Origin: Campylobacter sp. VBCF_01 NA2
GTDB lineage: Bacteria; Campylobacterota; Campylobacteria; Campylobacterales; Campylobacteraceae
DNA: 64,000 bases
Direction: 5' to 3'
Assembly: GCF_027797205.1 (NCBI RefSeq)
Contig: NZ_CP115607.1
Coordinates: 248,001 to 312,000 of the forward strand
In this document: positions 52,971 to 63,132 of the stretch, one piece after another
Layout: each line of letters opens with the position of its first letter
Numbering within the stretch: the first letter of the stretch is position 1
The notes under the pieces: model-generated
What the model saw: the letters and a program-made list of their open reading frames with translations, nothing else
The model's database searches: none
Told to the model about the DNA's origin: nothing
Program-made: the position numbers and the translations under genes

Positions 52971-54101
52971 TCACAGACCGCCAAAGAGTGCTTCGAGATT
53001 TTTTAATCCCTCTTCGTTTGATACTTTTTCGCTTGATGTGCCTGTTTCGATTAGCTCGATTTCATAACCGCTTAGCATTGAGGCTAGACGGATATTTAGG
53101 CCGTTTTTGCCGATAGCTTTGGATTTTTGGTCAGGGTTGATATAGACGATTGCTTTGTTTTCATCTGTGATTTTGACCGAATTTACAATCGCAGGCGCCA
53201 TTGCGCGTGAGATTAAAATTTCAGGCGAGGCAGAGTATTCAAACGCGTCTATGCTCTCTCCGCCAGCTTTTTTGTCCTCTTCGCTTAAATTTTTGCTCAA
53301 AAACTTACTCACAGCGTCGATTCTAGTGCCACCTTTACCCACGGTTGCGCCCACTGGATCGATATTTGGAGAGACAGAGCTAAGGGCTATTTTCGTGCGT
53401 TTGCCCGGAATCCTAGCGCATGCTTGGATTATGACGCTTCCGTCTTTGATTTCAGGGACTTCTGTGCGTAAAATTGCTTCTAAAAATTTAGGGCTTGTGC
53501 GCGAAAGCTCTAATTTTATGCCTTGATTTTTGTCGATATAGGCGTTTTTGATGACGGCTTGGACGACATCGCCCACTTTGAAACTCTCGCCTTTTATGCG
53601 GTTTTTTTGTGGCATGTAGGCTTTGATATCGTCGATTTCGACAAATGTCGTTTCGCTAGCGTCGATTTTGGTGACGGTGCCGTGGGCTAGGGTGCCGATT
53701 TTGTTTTTATAGCTTTCGAAAATTTTCTCTTCGAGTAGGCGTTGGATATGGTAATTTAGCTCTTTTGCCAAAACCTGCGAAGCTGTGCGGCCGAGATTTT
53801 CGATATTTATATCATAGCTTAGCTCGTCGCCAATCTCAGCGTCCCCATGCTTTTTGGCTTCGCTAATTGCGATGAAATTATCCTGTCCTGCGCGCTCGTC
53901 ATTATCGGCTACGACCTGGACTTTTTGGTAGAGTTTGACCTTTTTAGTAACGGGATCTACCTCGCTGTCGTAGATAAACTGCTCGCCAAATAGCCTTTTT
54001 GCGGTTTGGATAAAGGCTGTTTTGACCCGTGCGCCCACATCTGCGGGATCAAGTCCTTTTTCGTTTGCGATAGACTCGATTATGTCTGTGATTTTTTCCA
54101 T
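52971..54101 (-). CDS. nusA: Transcription termination/antitermination factor NusA
   Basis: 376 residues: N-terminal RNA-polymerase-binding domain, S1 domain (GTLAHGTVTKIDASETTFVEIDDIKAYMP), then KH1 (DPVGATVGKGGTRIDAVSKFL) and KH2 (NPDQKSKAIGKNGLNIRLASMLSGYEI). No C-terminal acidic repeats, as usual outside gamma-proteobacteria. Divergent from the HP0268-like gene with 156 bases between. AAAGGAAAA precedes the ATG. Confidence 0.95.
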   Translation of the reverse strand: MEKITDIIESIANEKGLDPADVGARVKTAFIQTAKRLFGEQFIYDSEVDPVTKKVKLYQKVQVVADNDERAGQDNFIAISEAKKHGDAEIGDELSYDINIENLGRTASQVLAKELNYHIQRLLEEKIFESYKNKIGTLAHGTVTKIDASETTFVEIDDIKAYMPQKNRIKGESFKVGDVVQAVIKNAYIDKNQGIKLELSRTSPKFLEAILRTEVPEIKDGSVIIQACARIPGKRTKIALSSVSPNIDPVGATVGKGGTRIDAVSKFLSKNLSEEDKKAGGESIDAFEYSASPEILISRAMAPAIVNSVKITDENKAIVYINPDQKSKAIGKNGLNIRLASMLSGYEIELIETGTSSEKVSNEEGLKNLEALFGGL

Positions 54102-54257
54102 AATTTTCCTTTTCTTACACTGCTAAATTTTGGGATTTTTAAAATTTTCGAGTTCGGTATTATATTAAATTTAGACTTTATTTTTATTTAAACGAATTAT
54201 TATATTAATTTTGCTAAACTCATCAGTTTAAAATTTGAAATACGAAAGGATGAAGCA

Positions 54258-54500
54258 ATGCAAGTAAAACTCGCTAGAACTAGCCTAGAAGCGAAGCCAA
54301 AGAGTGCAAAAGTCGAAGATTTGGAAGCTCAAATCGCAAAAAGTGGTCAAAAAATTTTCTATTTAGATAGAGAAAATTCGCATAAAGATATCATTGCGTT
54401 GATAGAATTTTTCGAAAAAAAGGGATTTTCGGTCTATCAAAGAAGCGTGTATTATGGTCTAAATGAAAACGAATATATGTATGAGGTGCATATAGTTTGA
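54258..54500 (+). CDS. HP0268-family small protein (putative nuclease)
   Basis: 80 residues aligning along their whole length with H. pylori HP0268: [30 protein letters not shown] and the C-terminal YMYEVHIV. The H. pylori protein has been reported to have nicking nuclease activity; that function is transferred only by homology. ACGAAAGGATG is the ribosome site region. Four-base overlap with miaB, matching the HP0268-HP0269-HP0270 order. Confidence 0.88.
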   Translation: MQVKLARTSLEAKPKSAKVEDLEAQIAKSGQKIFYLDRENSHKDIIALIEFFEKKGFSVYQRSVYYGLNENEYMYEVHIV

Positions 54501-55792
54501 AAAAATTTCTCTACATACAAACCCTCGGTTGTGCGATGAATGTGCGTGATAGCGAGCACATCATCGCCGAACTAAAAAACCAAAATTACGAACTCACAAA
54601 CGATATTAACATTGCTGATTTAATCCTTATAAACACCTGCTCTGTGCGTGAAAAGCCCGTGCATAAGCTTTTTAGCGAGATTGGCGCATTTGACAAAGTT
54701 CGCAAGGCTGGCTCAAAAATCGGAGTTTGTGGCTGCACTGCTAGCCACTTGGGCGCTGAAATTTTCAGGCGCGCTCCGTTCGTGGATTTCGTCCTAGGCG
54801 CACGAAATGTATCGAAAATCTCGCAAGCTGTGCAAACGCCAAAATTTATTAGCACCGATATAAACTACGATGAGAGCGAGTTTGCCTTTGGCGAATTTCG
54901 GGGCAGTCCTTACAAATCATACATAAATATTATGATTGGTTGCGACAAAAAATGTTCGTATTGTATCGTGCCACAAACCAGAGGCGACGAGCTCTCAATC
55001 CCAGCAAAAATCATACTTGATGAGGCGCGCAGAAGTGCCCAGCGTGGGGCAAAAGAGATATTTTTGCTCGGTCAAAATGTCAATAACTATGGCAAAAGAT
55101 TTTCCAATGCGCACGAAAAAATCGATTTTAGCGACCTTTTAGTAAGGCTAAGCGAGATTGAGGGGATTGAGCGGATTCGCTTTACTAGCCCGCACCCGCT
55201 TCACATGGACGATAAATTTTTAGAAGTTTTTAGCTCAAATTCTAAAATTTGCAAATCCATGCACATGCCACTACAAAGCGGTTCGACTAAGGTTTTGCGC
55301 GATATGAGGCGTGGATATAGCAAGGAGTGGTTCCTTGATCGCGCGCTAAAACTGCGAGATTTATGCCCAGATGTGAGCATTAGCACCGATATCATCGTGG
55401 CTTATCCGACGGAGAGCGAGGCGGATTTCGCCGATACGATTGATGTGCTAAAACAGGTGAAATTCGAGCAGGTTTTTAGCTTTAAATTTAGTCCGCGTCC
55501 GCACACGCCAGCGCAGAATTTAGTGCTAATCGACGATAAAGTCGCAAGTGCGCGCCTTAGCTATTTGCAGGGTCTGCATAATGAAATTTTAGATGAGATT
55601 ATGAGCGCGCAGGTAGGTAGAGGGCACGAGGTGTATTTCGAGGAACTGCGCGAAAACAATCAAGTAGCTGGCAGAAGTTTTTCGAATTTTTTGGTTTGCG
55701 TAAATGGTAGCGAGGAACTGCTTGGGCGCACACTAAATGTAAAAATCGAAAAAGCCGCTAGAATGGCACTTTATGGAAAAGTTACCCTTTAA
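54497..55792 (+). CDS. miaB: tRNA methylthiotransferase MiaB
   Basis: 431 residues, TTG start overlapping the preceding gene. N-terminal UPF0004 cluster Cys: [24 protein letters not shown] and GVCGCTAS; radical [19 protein letters not shown]-terminal TRAM domain. It adds the methylthio group to N6-isopentenyl-A37 in tRNAs. The last 20 bases overlap lpxJ. Confidence 0.95.
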   Translation: MKKFLYIQTLGCAMNVRDSEHIIAELKNQNYELTNDINIADLILINTCSVREKPVHKLFSEIGAFDKVRKAGSKIGVCGCTASHLGAEIFRRAPFVDFVLGARNVSKISQAVQTPKFISTDINYDESEFAFGEFRGSPYKSYINIMIGCDKKCSYCIVPQTRGDELSIPAKIILDEARRSAQRGAKEIFLLGQNVNNYGKRFSNAHEKIDFSDLLVRLSEIEGIERIRFTSPHPLHMDDKFLEVFSSNSKICKSMHMPLQSGSTKVLRDMRRGYSKEWFLDRALKLRDLCPDVSISTDIIVAYPTESEADFADTIDVLKQVKFEQVFSFKFSPRPHTPAQNLVLIDDKVASARLSYLQGLHNEILDEIMSAQVGRGHEVYFEELRENNQVAGRSFSNFLVCVNGSEELLGRTLNVKIEKAARMALYGKVTL

Positions 55793-56432
55793 AAAACGCA
55801 TTATCTTTTTTTGTGTAGAATATATTGGGACTTTTTTGATACGCTTGATTTATCTTACTTGTAGGGTTAAATTTAGCGATACAAAATTATCAGATGAAAC
55901 TTGCGTGGTGGTGTTTTGGCACGGCAGACTTGCAATGATGCCTTTTGCCTATCTTCGCTACTGGAAACGGTATTATGGCGAAAAAAGAAAGGTAAAGGTC
56001 ATCATCTCGGACCACAAAGACGGCGAGATTATCACGAGAGTGATTTCGCATTTTGGTATTGGCGCGATTAGAGGATCGAGCTCCAAAGGCGCAGTTAGGG
56101 CGCTGATGAACGCATTTAGCGAAATCAAAAACGGCGTAGATGTCATCATCACCCCAGATGGTCCCAGAGGTCCAAGACACAGCGTCGCAGACGGAGCTGT
56201 CACGATCGCGCAGAAAAAAAATCTCAAAATTTACGCGCTAAATTACGAAGCGAGCCGTTTTTGGGAGTTTAGAAGCTGGGATAAAATGGTCTTGCCAAAG
56301 CCCTTTTCGCGCATAAATTACAGCCTAAGCGAGCCACTAGATATCGCTGGATTGGGGCTAGAAGAGGCGAAAGAGAAAATAGCAAATTTGCTTTTTGCTC
56401 AGGCCGAAAAAGATAAAAATTTCGATTTTTAG
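55773..56432 (+). CDS. lpxJ: Lipid A secondary acyltransferase LpxJ (DUF374)
   Basis: 219 residues with DUF374 marks: [40 protein letters not shown] and [21 protein letters not shown]. In Campylobacter and Helicobacter this family is LpxJ, which adds a secondary acyl chain to lipid A in place of LpxL. An N-terminal hydrophobic stretch supports inner-membrane association. Overlaps miaB by 20 bases, same order as HP0269-HP0270. Confidence 0.88.
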   Translation: MEKLPFKKRIIFFCVEYIGTFLIRLIYLTCRVKFSDTKLSDETCVVVFWHGRLAMMPFAYLRYWKRYYGEKRKVKVIISDHKDGEIITRVISHFGIGAIRGSSSKGAVRALMNAFSEIKNGVDVIITPDGPRGPRHSVADGAVTIAQKKNLKIYALNYEASRFWEFRSWDKMVLPKPFSRINYSLSEPLDIAGLGLEEAKEKIANLLFAQAEKDKNFDF

Positions 56433-56453
56433 TTTTGCATAAACGATTTTTGG

Positions 56454-56459
56454 TATAAT
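56454..56459 (+). promoter_or_regulatory. -10 box of the gene at 56481
   Basis: TATAAT 22 bases before the ATG, giving a short leader. Confidence 0.5.
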
Positions 56460-56480
56460 TAGCATTTTTTAGGAGAAAAA

Positions 56481-57239
56481 ATGGGACTTTTCAAGGCTAA
56501 ATCTTTTCTAAGCGTGGCGCAAAATGATAGCGAGTGCGAATTTGTTTTTAGAAAACTTGGATTTAGTAAAAAAATCGTAGATGAAAAGACGCTCAAATTT
56601 AGCGTCGATAGTGCAACTGATTTTGCGGCGCAAATGGCGGAATTTAGGCAAGGGATTGCCAAAAGTTTGCACGCAAATATACTAATCGACGATCCAGCGC
56701 AAAGGGTGATTTTTTCTAGCGAGCCTAAAAGGACTGACGAGTGCTTTTATCAAAGCGTCGATAGCGATTTTACCGTGGAATTCCCGCGCAGTGCGACAAC
56801 GGGGAGCGACGAGAAATTCGGCGCGAGCTTCAACTCTTATGAAAGCCTTTTTAAGGTGCTTTATTTTTTATACAAAAATCAGCATGAAATCGATAGTGTC
56901 GCGATGTTTGTGCTTAAATTTAACGACCGCGTGGCGTTTTTGGTGGCAAACAAAAAACGCGCTCTTTATGCCGATATGATTCTCATAGATGACGAGATGA
57001 AGGGCATGATGAGCGATAGCGATGAGTTGTTTTATGAGATTTTAAATTTCCAAATCGACAATTTTTACCAGTCAAAAAACAGCGAGTTTTTGACAAATGT
57101 TTTCATTTACTCAGACGGCACGCTCAGCAATGAGATCGGCTATGTGATTTTTACACGAATCCATATCAAAACAAATCTTATCAACCTAAATTTCGCCGAT
57201 TTTATCAACAAAATCGCTATGGTCGAGGCCAGAAATTAG
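56481..57239 (+). CDS. Conserved hypothetical protein
   Basis: 252 residues, no signal or membrane helix. AGGAG precedes the ATG. Mixed alpha/beta (MGLFKAKSFLSVAQNDSECEFVFRKLGF...; SVAMFVLKFNDRVAFLVANKKRALYADMILIDDEMKG). Genes of this kind follow lpxJ in related Campylobacter genomes, but I know of no function. Its last 54 bases overlap the end of the convergent tilS. Confidence 0.7.
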   Translation: MGLFKAKSFLSVAQNDSECEFVFRKLGFSKKIVDEKTLKFSVDSATDFAAQMAEFRQGIAKSLHANILIDDPAQRVIFSSEPKRTDECFYQSVDSDFTVEFPRSATTGSDEKFGASFNSYESLFKVLYFLYKNQHEIDSVAMFVLKFNDRVAFLVANKKRALYADMILIDDEMKGMMSDSDELFYEILNFQIDNFYQSKNSEFLTNVFIYSDGTLSNEIGYVIFTRIHIKTNLINLNFADFINKIAMVEARN

Positions 57240-58223
57240 CCCTTCGCACTCTGCTAAAATTTCGCTTCTAGCGAAAATATAGGGGCGAATTAGTGGCGGA
57301 ATTTTTAAAATTCGGCATTTTTCTTTGAATTTTTTATCCATTTTTGTTTTCTCAAATGGGGCGACGAAGTAGAATTTTTCGTTTTTGCAAACGCAAATTT
57401 TACCCGAAAGGACGCAGTCTGTTTTTTGGATTTCTTTTCGTTGATTTTGGCTAAGAACGACGCCTAAAATTTTACACGCTTTATCGATTAAATTTAGGCT
57501 TTTTTGCGAATTTTCAAGCACAAAAAATTTATCTTTTTGATATACAAATTCGCCCATTAAATTTGCTTTGTCGAGCGATAAAAACTCAAAACTTTTGGCT
57601 AAATTTAAAGCGTATTTTTCTACGAATTTATCGCTAAATTCAGCCCTTACGGCGTTCCTTGCAAATTTAGTATTTTTGTTTGAAATATCGTTAAAAAATT
57701 TGATTTTATTTTCGCTTAAAAACTCTAAAATTTGCGTTTTGCTGACATTATAAAATGGTCGCACGATAGCGTAATTTGTGCGATTTTCGATTTTTTCAAA
57801 GCCAAGCAGATTTGCTAGACCTGCGCCTCGTCCAAGTTGCATTAAAAACCACTCAAATTTATCGTTTAATTGGTGCGCTGTGATAAGTGTGTCGTGTCCG
57901 AATTTAGCGCAGATTTCATCAAAAAAATCGTAGCGAATTTTGCGCGCAGTATTTTCGAAATCGCCTGAATTTTCTAAATTTAGCGGAGCAGTTTTGATAT
58001 AAATTTTAACGCCAAATTTATCGCAAAGCTCTTTTGCAGAAATTTCTTCTAAATCGCTATTTTCGCGGGTTTTATAATTTATCAAAGCACAATCAAATTT
58101 AACGCCCAAATTTAAAAGCGTATAAAAAAGCGCCGTGCTGTCGCTTCCATGCGAAAAAGCTAACAAATTTTTTCTACCACGCAAAAAATCCAAAATCTCA
58201 TGGTCTATATTTAAAATTTGCAT
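57186..58223 (-). CDS. tilS: tRNA(Ile)-lysidine synthase
   Basis: 345 residues. PP-loop LLAFSHGSDSTALFYTLLNL (SxGxDS form), then TARKIRYDFFDEI, LITAHQLNDKFEWFLMQLGRGAG and RPFYNVSKTQILEFL, the TilS signatures. It makes lysidine at C34 of tRNA-Ile2 so that it reads AUA, essential here given the many ATA codons. It lies just downstream of rimO (2 bases), as in C. jejuni. Confidence 0.92.
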   Translation of the reverse strand: MQILNIDHEILDFLRGRKNLLAFSHGSDSTALFYTLLNLGVKFDCALINYKTRENSDLEEISAKELCDKFGVKIYIKTAPLNLENSGDFENTARKIRYDFFDEICAKFGHDTLITAHQLNDKFEWFLMQLGRGAGLANLLGFEKIENRTNYAIVRPFYNVSKTQILEFLSENKIKFFNDISNKNTKFARNAVRAEFSDKFVEKYALNLAKSFEFLSLDKANLMGEFVYQKDKFFVLENSQKSLNLIDKACKILGVVLSQNQRKEIQKTDCVLSGKICVCKNEKFYFVAPFEKTKMDKKFKEKCRILKIPPLIRPYIFARSEILAECEGLISGLDHSDFVDKIGEI

Positions 58224-58225
58224 TT

Positions 58226-59536
58226 TTATTTAGCTTGTTTTGTAATTTTCCCTATGAGTTTTCCGCCGATGAATTCGCTAATCTCGCACTCATATAGCTG
58301 TCCGATTTGCAGATTTTCAATCTCGCTTTCGTTGATTAAAATCTCGCCGTCGATGTCTTTGTCCCAAAGAGCTAGTTTTGCGCCGTAAAAAAACTCGCCC
58401 TCTGAGCTAATGCCAGTGATTTCCACGCTTTGCGTAGTGCCTACAAGCCCAGAGAAACTTGCCAAAATCGCTTTATCCACGATTTTTTCGATTTTATTTA
58501 GCCGTTTTGTGATAACGCGAGTTGGAATTTGCTCCATTTCGCAACTTGCCGTGTCTTCTTCTTTGGAGTAGGCAAAGGCTGAAATTCTATCAAATTTAAA
58601 CTCGCTTAAAAACTCGCAAAGCTCGTTAAATTCAGCTTCACTCTCGCCCGGGTGTCCGATTATCACGCCGGTTCGCAAAAACGAATTTGGCGCCAAACGC
58701 ATTAAATTTAGCAAATTTAAAATTTCATTTTTAGCATTTCCACGCTTCATAATTTTTAACATTTCGTCATTTATGTGCTGGATTGGCATATCGAAATAAT
58801 TCACAAAAACGCTTGAATTTATGATAGTTTTAATCAAATTTTCGCTTGTTGTGGTCGGATAAAGATAAAGAATTCGCGCAAATTTCACGCCCTCAATCTT
58901 TTCAATGCGATTTATAAGTGCGATTAGCCCGTCTTTTTCGCCCCTATCTCGCCCATAGCTGCTCGTATCTTGCGCGATAAAGCTAAAATCATAAAATCCC
59001 TGTGCAACCAAATCCCTGACTTCGGCTTCGATGTCATCTAAACTGCGACTTTTCAAACGCCCTTTAAAGCTAGGAATCGCGCAAAAACTGCATTTTTGGT
59101 TGCACCCTTCGGCGATTTTAATGTAAGCGTGAAAATTTGAGCCAGTAATTACCCTTTTTTGCGTGGTTTGCAAGTAAGTGCTAGGCGAAAATAGATTTTG
59201 TTTTTTTAAAATCATCTCATCTATTTTATCGTAATCCCCGACACCGCTGAAAATATCGACTTCGGGAAGCTCACGCATAAGCTCGTCTTTATAACGCTCC
59301 ATCAAACAGCCAGTTACTACTAAAACGCCGTTTTTTTTCTTAAATTCTGCGAGTTCGAGTATGGTTCGGATACTTTCTTGCTTTGCAGACGCGATAAATC
59401 CGCAGGTATTTACTATCATAACATCGGCATCGGCTGGATTGTCCGTAATTTCGTAGTTTTGCAACCTACCAAGCATAATCTCGCTATCGACGAGATTTTT
59501 ATTGCACCCAAGTGAGACTAAATAAAGTTTTGGCAT
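58226..59536 (-). CDS. rimO: Ribosomal protein S12 methylthiotransferase RimO
   Basis: 436 residues from the ATG at 59536; a TTG at 59548 would only add MVVK inside panC. UPF0004 cluster Cys [18 protein letters not shown] and TGCLMERY; radical [29 protein letters not shown] domain at the end. It modifies Asp88 of ribosomal protein S12. Confidence 0.95.
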   Translation of the reverse strand: MPKLYLVSLGCNKNLVDSEIMLGRLQNYEITDNPADADVMIVNTCGFIASAKQESIRTILELAEFKKKNGVLVVTGCLMERYKDELMRELPEVDIFSGVGDYDKIDEMILKKQNLFSPSTYLQTTQKRVITGSNFHAYIKIAEGCNQKCSFCAIPSFKGRLKSRSLDDIEAEVRDLVAQGFYDFSFIAQDTSSYGRDRGEKDGLIALINRIEKIEGVKFARILYLYPTTTSENLIKTIINSSVFVNYFDMPIQHINDEMLKIMKRGNAKNEILNLLNLMRLAPNSFLRTGVIIGHPGESEAEFNELCEFLSEFKFDRISAFAYSKEEDTASCEMEQIPTRVITKRLNKIEKIVDKAILASFSGLVGTTQSVEITGISSEGEFFYGAKLALWDKDIDGEILINESEIENLQIGQLYECEISEFIGGKLIGKITKQAK

Positions 59537-59538
59537 TT

Positions 59539-60360
59539 TTACAACCAAATATTATCGATTAGGCGGGTTTTGCCAACTTTTGCGGCGACAAGGATAATGG
59601 TGTTTTTAGGCTCGATTTGGTCTAAAATTTCGAAATTTCTATTTACAAACGCGATATAATCGACCTCTAATGGCTCTAAAATCGAAAGCATTTTATCCTT
59701 TAAAATGCTTGTGTTAATCTCGCCTTTGGCGATTAGATTGCTAGCGTTTAAGAGAGAGCGCGAAATTTTAAGCGCTAGCATTTTTTCCTCTTCGTCTAAA
59801 TACGCATTGCGCGAGCTTAGAGCCAGCCCGTCGCTCTCTCTGACGATTTCGCATGGCACGATATTAATATCCATTAAAAAGCTTTTTACCATATTTTGCA
59901 CGATAAAGAGCTGTTGAGCGTCCTTTTTGCCCATATAGACATTGTTTGGGCGAACGATATTGAAAAATTTATTCAGCACCATACACACGCCGTCAAAGTG
60001 CCCTGGTCGGGTTTTGCCCTCTAAGATTTCAGATGTCGGGCGCACCGCTATGATTGTTGGTTCATTATCGGTGTAAATTTCGCTAACTTCTGGGATAAAC
60101 ATAGCGTTGATATCTAAATTTTCGCAAATTTTAATATCTGCTTCTTCGTTTTTTGGATATTTTTCGTAATCCTCACCCGGTAAAAATTGTGTAGGATTAA
60201 CAAAGGTCGATACGATTACGATGTCGTTTTCGTTTCTGGCTTGTTTGATTAGGCTTATGTGTCCAGCGTGCAAAGCCCCCATTGTAGGGACGAAACCCAC
60301 ATTACCACAGGCATTGGCACGAAATGCTCGTAACTCTTCTACTGTTCGAATAATTTGCAT
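59539..60360 (-). CDS. panC: Pantothenate synthetase
   Basis: 273 residues from the ATG at 60360 (GGAAGTAAAT ahead). [18 protein letters not shown] (HIGH-like), [47 protein letters not shown] and [13 protein letters not shown] are all present. It joins pantoate and beta-alanine with ATP. Upstream of rimO and divergent from prfB. Confidence 0.97.
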   Translation of the reverse strand: MQIIRTVEELRAFRANACGNVGFVPTMGALHAGHISLIKQARNENDIVIVSTFVNPTQFLPGEDYEKYPKNEEADIKICENLDINAMFIPEVSEIYTDNEPTIIAVRPTSEILEGKTRPGHFDGVCMVLNKFFNIVRPNNVYMGKKDAQQLFIVQNMVKSFLMDINIVPCEIVRESDGLALSSRNAYLDEEEKMLALKISRSLLNASNLIAKGEINTSILKDKMLSILEPLEVDYIAFVNRNFEILDQIEPKNTIILVAAKVGKTRLIDNIWL

Positions 60361-60454
60361 ATTTACTTCCAAATTTTGAAATTTAAAGGGCGATTATAAC
60401 TCAAAAAAATTAAAATTTAACTCTGGGTTAAAAGGGTTAAAAGCTTTAAGCTGT

Positions 60455-60460
60455 TATAAT
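60455..60460 (+). promoter_or_regulatory. -10 box of prfB
   Basis: TATAAT 25 bases before the prfB start. Confidence 0.6.
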
Positions 60461-60485
60461 CTCGCAAAAAATTTAAAGGCAAAAC

Positions 60486-61586
60486 TTGGATAATTACGAA
60501 TATAGCGAACTTTTGAAAAACCTTGACATAAAAATCAATAATATTAGCTCGATTATCAAACCAGATGAAATTAGCGCGCGCTTAGAGGAAATTTCAAAAA
60601 TCGAAGCGGACGAGAAATTTTGGAGCGATGTGAAGCTAGCAACTCAAATCGGACGCGAAAAGACCAAAATTAGCTCAGTGCTAGCTAAATTTAAAAAGGC
60701 AAATTCTGCGCTTGATGATGCGCGTGAAATTTACGAATTAGCCCTTAGCGAAAATGATGATGATACGATAAACGACCTTTTCGAGGGCGCAGGTGAGCTA
60801 GAAGAGGAAATTTCAAATTTAGAGTTAGCGATGATGCTCGGTGGCGATGACGATGACAAAAACGCGATTATCACTATCCACCCAGGAGCTGGTGGGACAG
60901 AGAGTTGCGACTGGGCGGGCATGCTGTATCGTATGTATAGTAGGTTTTGCGAGAGAGAGGGCTTTAAGGTAGAGGTTTTGGATTTCCAAGAGGGCGATGA
61001 AGCGGGGATTAAAGATGTAAGCTTTATCGTGCGCGGTGAAAACGCCTATGGGTATTTAAAGGCCGAAAACGGAATCCACCGCCTAGTGCGAACCAGCCCA
61101 TTTGATAGTGCAGGGCGTAGGCACACGAGCTTTTCAAGCGTCATGGTAAGCCCTGAGCTAAACGATGATATTGAGATAAATATCGAGGATAAGGACATTA
61201 AAATCGATGTTTTTCGCGCTAGTGGGGCAGGTGGGCAACACATCAACAAAACAGAAAGCGCTGTTCGCATAACTCACTTAGCCACTGGGATTGTGGTGAA
61301 TTGTCAAAACGATAGAAGCCAACACAAAAATAAAGAAACGGCAATGAAGGTGCTAAAATCGCGACTTTACGAGCTTGAACTTATGAAAAAACGAGAAGCA
61401 AGCGATAGTATCGAAAAAAGTGATATTGGCTGGGGACATCAGATTCGCTCTTATGTGCTTTTCCCGTATCAGCAGGTCAAGGACAACCGTTCAGGCGAGG
61501 CGTTTAGCCAGACTGATGCGATACTTGATGGCGATATAAAAAAGCTAATCGAGGGCGTTTTAATTTCGCAAGCAAACAAACAATAA
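60486..61586 (+). CDS. prfB: Peptide chain release factor 2
   Basis: 366 residues starting at TTG, with AAAGGCAAAAC just upstream. The stop-codon tripeptide SPF is in [15 protein letters not shown] (RF2-specific) and the peptidyl-transferase motif is [13 protein letters not shown]. The gene is one continuous frame: no in-frame TGA or programmed +1 frameshift near codon 25, unlike E. coli. Recognises UAA and UGA. Confidence 0.96.
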   Translation: MDNYEYSELLKNLDIKINNISSIIKPDEISARLEEISKIEADEKFWSDVKLATQIGREKTKISSVLAKFKKANSALDDAREIYELALSENDDDTINDLFEGAGELEEEISNLELAMMLGGDDDDKNAIITIHPGAGGTESCDWAGMLYRMYSRFCEREGFKVEVLDFQEGDEAGIKDVSFIVRGENAYGYLKAENGIHRLVRTSPFDSAGRRHTSFSSVMVSPELNDDIEINIEDKDIKIDVFRASGAGGQHINKTESAVRITHLATGIVVNCQNDRSQHKNKETAMKVLKSRLYELELMKKREASDSIEKSDIGWGHQIRSYVLFPYQQVKDNRSGEAFSQTDAILDGDIKKLIEGVLISQANKQ

Positions 61587-61607
61587 ATTTCATTAGAAAG
61601 GATTAAT

Positions 61608-61928
61608 ATGAGTGAAGAGGGAATTCTTCTAGCATTAGGTTATACTTCAAGCGAGGCGGTGATAGCGCAACTTCGCGGTATTTTGTCAAAATGTGATTTC
61701 ACAGACACAGAGTTGGAGCATATCGTTACACTAAACGATAAGCTTAAAATTTATGATGCTTACATCGCTATGTCAAATACAAATCCGTATTTTAAAATCA
61801 AAAACGAGGCCGCTACAAAAGAGCGCAAAGAGGCTGTTGTAGATATGATAAAGGTATGGTCTGATAAATTTAACATAGCCCTAGAAAAAGTGCCGAACAA
61901 AGACACTTACTATATCTTAGGCAGATAA
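61608..61928 (+). CDS. Conserved hypothetical protein
   Basis: 106 residues, helical, no signal (MSEEGILLALGYTSSEAVIAQLRGILSKCDF...). GAAAGGATTAAT precedes the ATG; 21 bases after prfB and 9 before the lipoprotein gene, so probably co-transcribed. Family not recognised. Confidence 0.65.
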   Translation: MSEEGILLALGYTSSEAVIAQLRGILSKCDFTDTELEHIVTLNDKLKIYDAYIAMSNTNPYFKIKNEAATKERKEAVVDMIKVWSDKFNIALEKVPNKDTYYILGR

Positions 61929-61937
61929 GGATAGCTT

Positions 61938-62375
61938 ATGAAAAATTTAATCGCTGTGATGATTGCAGGATTATTTTTAGCAGGTTGTGTCAGCAATGCA
62001 CCAAAAAGCGCAGTAAGCGCGCCAAAGGCTGGAAAATACAGCTATAACGAGATCCAAGACGGAATCCGCCCGGCCAAAATCGAGGGCAATATCGTCCAAA
62101 GCGACGCTTGCAGAAGCGGAAATGGCGCTTTGTGTTTTAGTTTCGCTGAATCAATGTATGCCAAAGGCGATTTCGGCTCAGCTGCAAATGCCTATAATAT
62201 GGCGTGCGTAGGCACTCAAAACTTCCCAGCTTGCATGAAATTAGCTGAGATGTTCGAGCGCGGACAAGGCGTGCAACAAAACACATTTAATGCAATCGAT
62301 CTTTACCGCGTAACTTGCTACCACGGATACAAAAACGCTTGCGCAAATATGAGGCGCTTGGGTTATAATGGCTAA
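61938..62375 (+). CDS. Lipoprotein with Sel1-like repeats
   Basis: 145 residues. Lipobox LFLAGC (Cys17) after a short signal peptide. The mature part has Sel1-type helical pairs with paired Cys (CRSGNGALCFSFAESMYAKGDFGSAANAYNMAC; ACMKLAEMFERGQGVQQNTFNAIDLYRVTC), the Cys-rich form common in Helicobacter and Campylobacter. Probably outer- or inner-membrane anchored and disulfide-bonded. Followed by a hairpin. Confidence 0.85.
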   Translation: MKNLIAVMIAGLFLAGCVSNAPKSAVSAPKAGKYSYNEIQDGIRPAKIEGNIVQSDACRSGNGALCFSFAESMYAKGDFGSAANAYNMACVGTQNFPACMKLAEMFERGQGVQQNTFNAIDLYRVTCYHGYKNACANMRRLGYNG

Positions 62376-62390
62376 ATTTAGCCAAATTTG

Positions 62391-62423
62391 GGGCGAAATT
62401 TTAAAATTTATCAAATTTCGCCC
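62391..62423 (+). terminator. Hairpin after the Sel1 lipoprotein gene
   Basis: Perfect 11-bp inverted repeat GGGCGAAATTT (62391-62401) / AAATTTCGCCC (62413-62423), 16 bases past the stop; weak T content after. Confidence 0.6.
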
Positions 62424-62507
62424 TAGCTTTCAAATTTAAATTTCATAAACAAAAAATTTAATCACGCAAATGTAAAATTCGCTCCGATTTCATAAAGGAG
62501 ATACAAA

Positions 62508-63053
62508 ATGAAAATTTTAAAATTCGCAATTCTTGGCGCGATTGTCGGTCTGTTTTTCACAGGCTGTGCGCATACGAGAGCCTCAGGTAGCGTGGTGTAT
62601 GATAGTGGAAGCCCGTATTATAGGGGGTATTACGAGAGCGATTATTACTATGACAGAGGATATCGCCGTCGCCCTGTGATTTATGATAGACGCCCAGTTA
62701 TCGTGGATAGGCGTCCTGTCGTGGTAGATAGACGCCCAGTCGTGATCAAGGACAATCGCCACGGCCATATAAATACTCGCCCGCACACTCGCCCAGTCAT
62801 CTCTTCGCACCCGCACGCTCACCGCCTAAGTAATAAATCAATCCGCCACGAGCGCGAAATTCGCAAAATTCATGCTAACAACGGCGAGCGCGAAATGACC
62901 TTGCGTCGGGCTAGAAGGGAAGCAGAAGTTATCAAAGCAAGCTCTCGTTACAAAGAAATCAAAAGGCGCGAACGCGAGGCTAGGAGCTTTGATAATGACA
63001 ACGGCGAACGCCATAGAAGCGCACACAGAGATATAAAACGCAGAACAAGATAG
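62508..63053 (+). CDS. Basic lipoprotein with RRPV tandem repeats
   Basis: 181 residues. Lipobox FFTGC (Cys20), then a Tyr/Gly-rich part (YYRGYYESDYYYDRGY), four 7-residue repeats of the type DRRPVIV (residues ~54-81), a His/Pro-rich region and a strongly basic C-terminal helix (RRAREAEVI-like, with many Arg, Lys and Glu). AAAGGAGATAC is a strong ribosome site. The positive charge suggests binding to LPS, peptidoglycan or nucleic acid at the cell envelope. Family not recognised. Confidence 0.75.
   Translation: MKILKFAILGAIVGLFFTGCAHTRASGSVVYDSGSPYYRGYYESDYYYDRGYRRRPVIYDRRPVIVDRRPVVVDRRPVVIKDNRHGHINTRPHTRPVISSHPHAHRLSNKSIRHEREIRKIHANNGEREMTLRRARREAEVIKASSRYKEIKRREREARSFDNDNGERHRSAHRDIKRRTR
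62667..62747 (+). repeat. 21-bp tandem repeat in the lipoprotein gene
   Basis: About four 21-base units encode RRPVIYD, RRPVIVD, RRPVVVD and RRPVVIK. Third positions vary (CGTCGC, AGACGC, AGGCGT), so the repeat is old or selected at protein level. Confidence 0.7.
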
Positions 63054-63058
63054 ATGAA

Positions 63059-63090
63059 ATTTGGCTAAATTCATTGAAATTTAGCCAAAT
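63059..63090. terminator. Hairpin between convergent genes
   Basis: Perfect 13-bp inverted repeat ATTTGGCTAAATT (63059-63071) / AATTTAGCCAAAT (63078-63090), just after the lipoprotein stop; a second AATTTAGCCAAAT follows at ~63100. Can serve both directions. Confidence 0.6.
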
Positions 63091-63132
63091 TTGGCTGTTA
63101 AATTTAGCCAAATTCTCACGAAATTTTAAATT

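Noticed and set aside
60486-60600. Programmed frameshift in prfB
   Set aside because: The frame is continuous from the TTG start; there is no in-frame TGA with a CTTTGA slip site in the first 40 codons.
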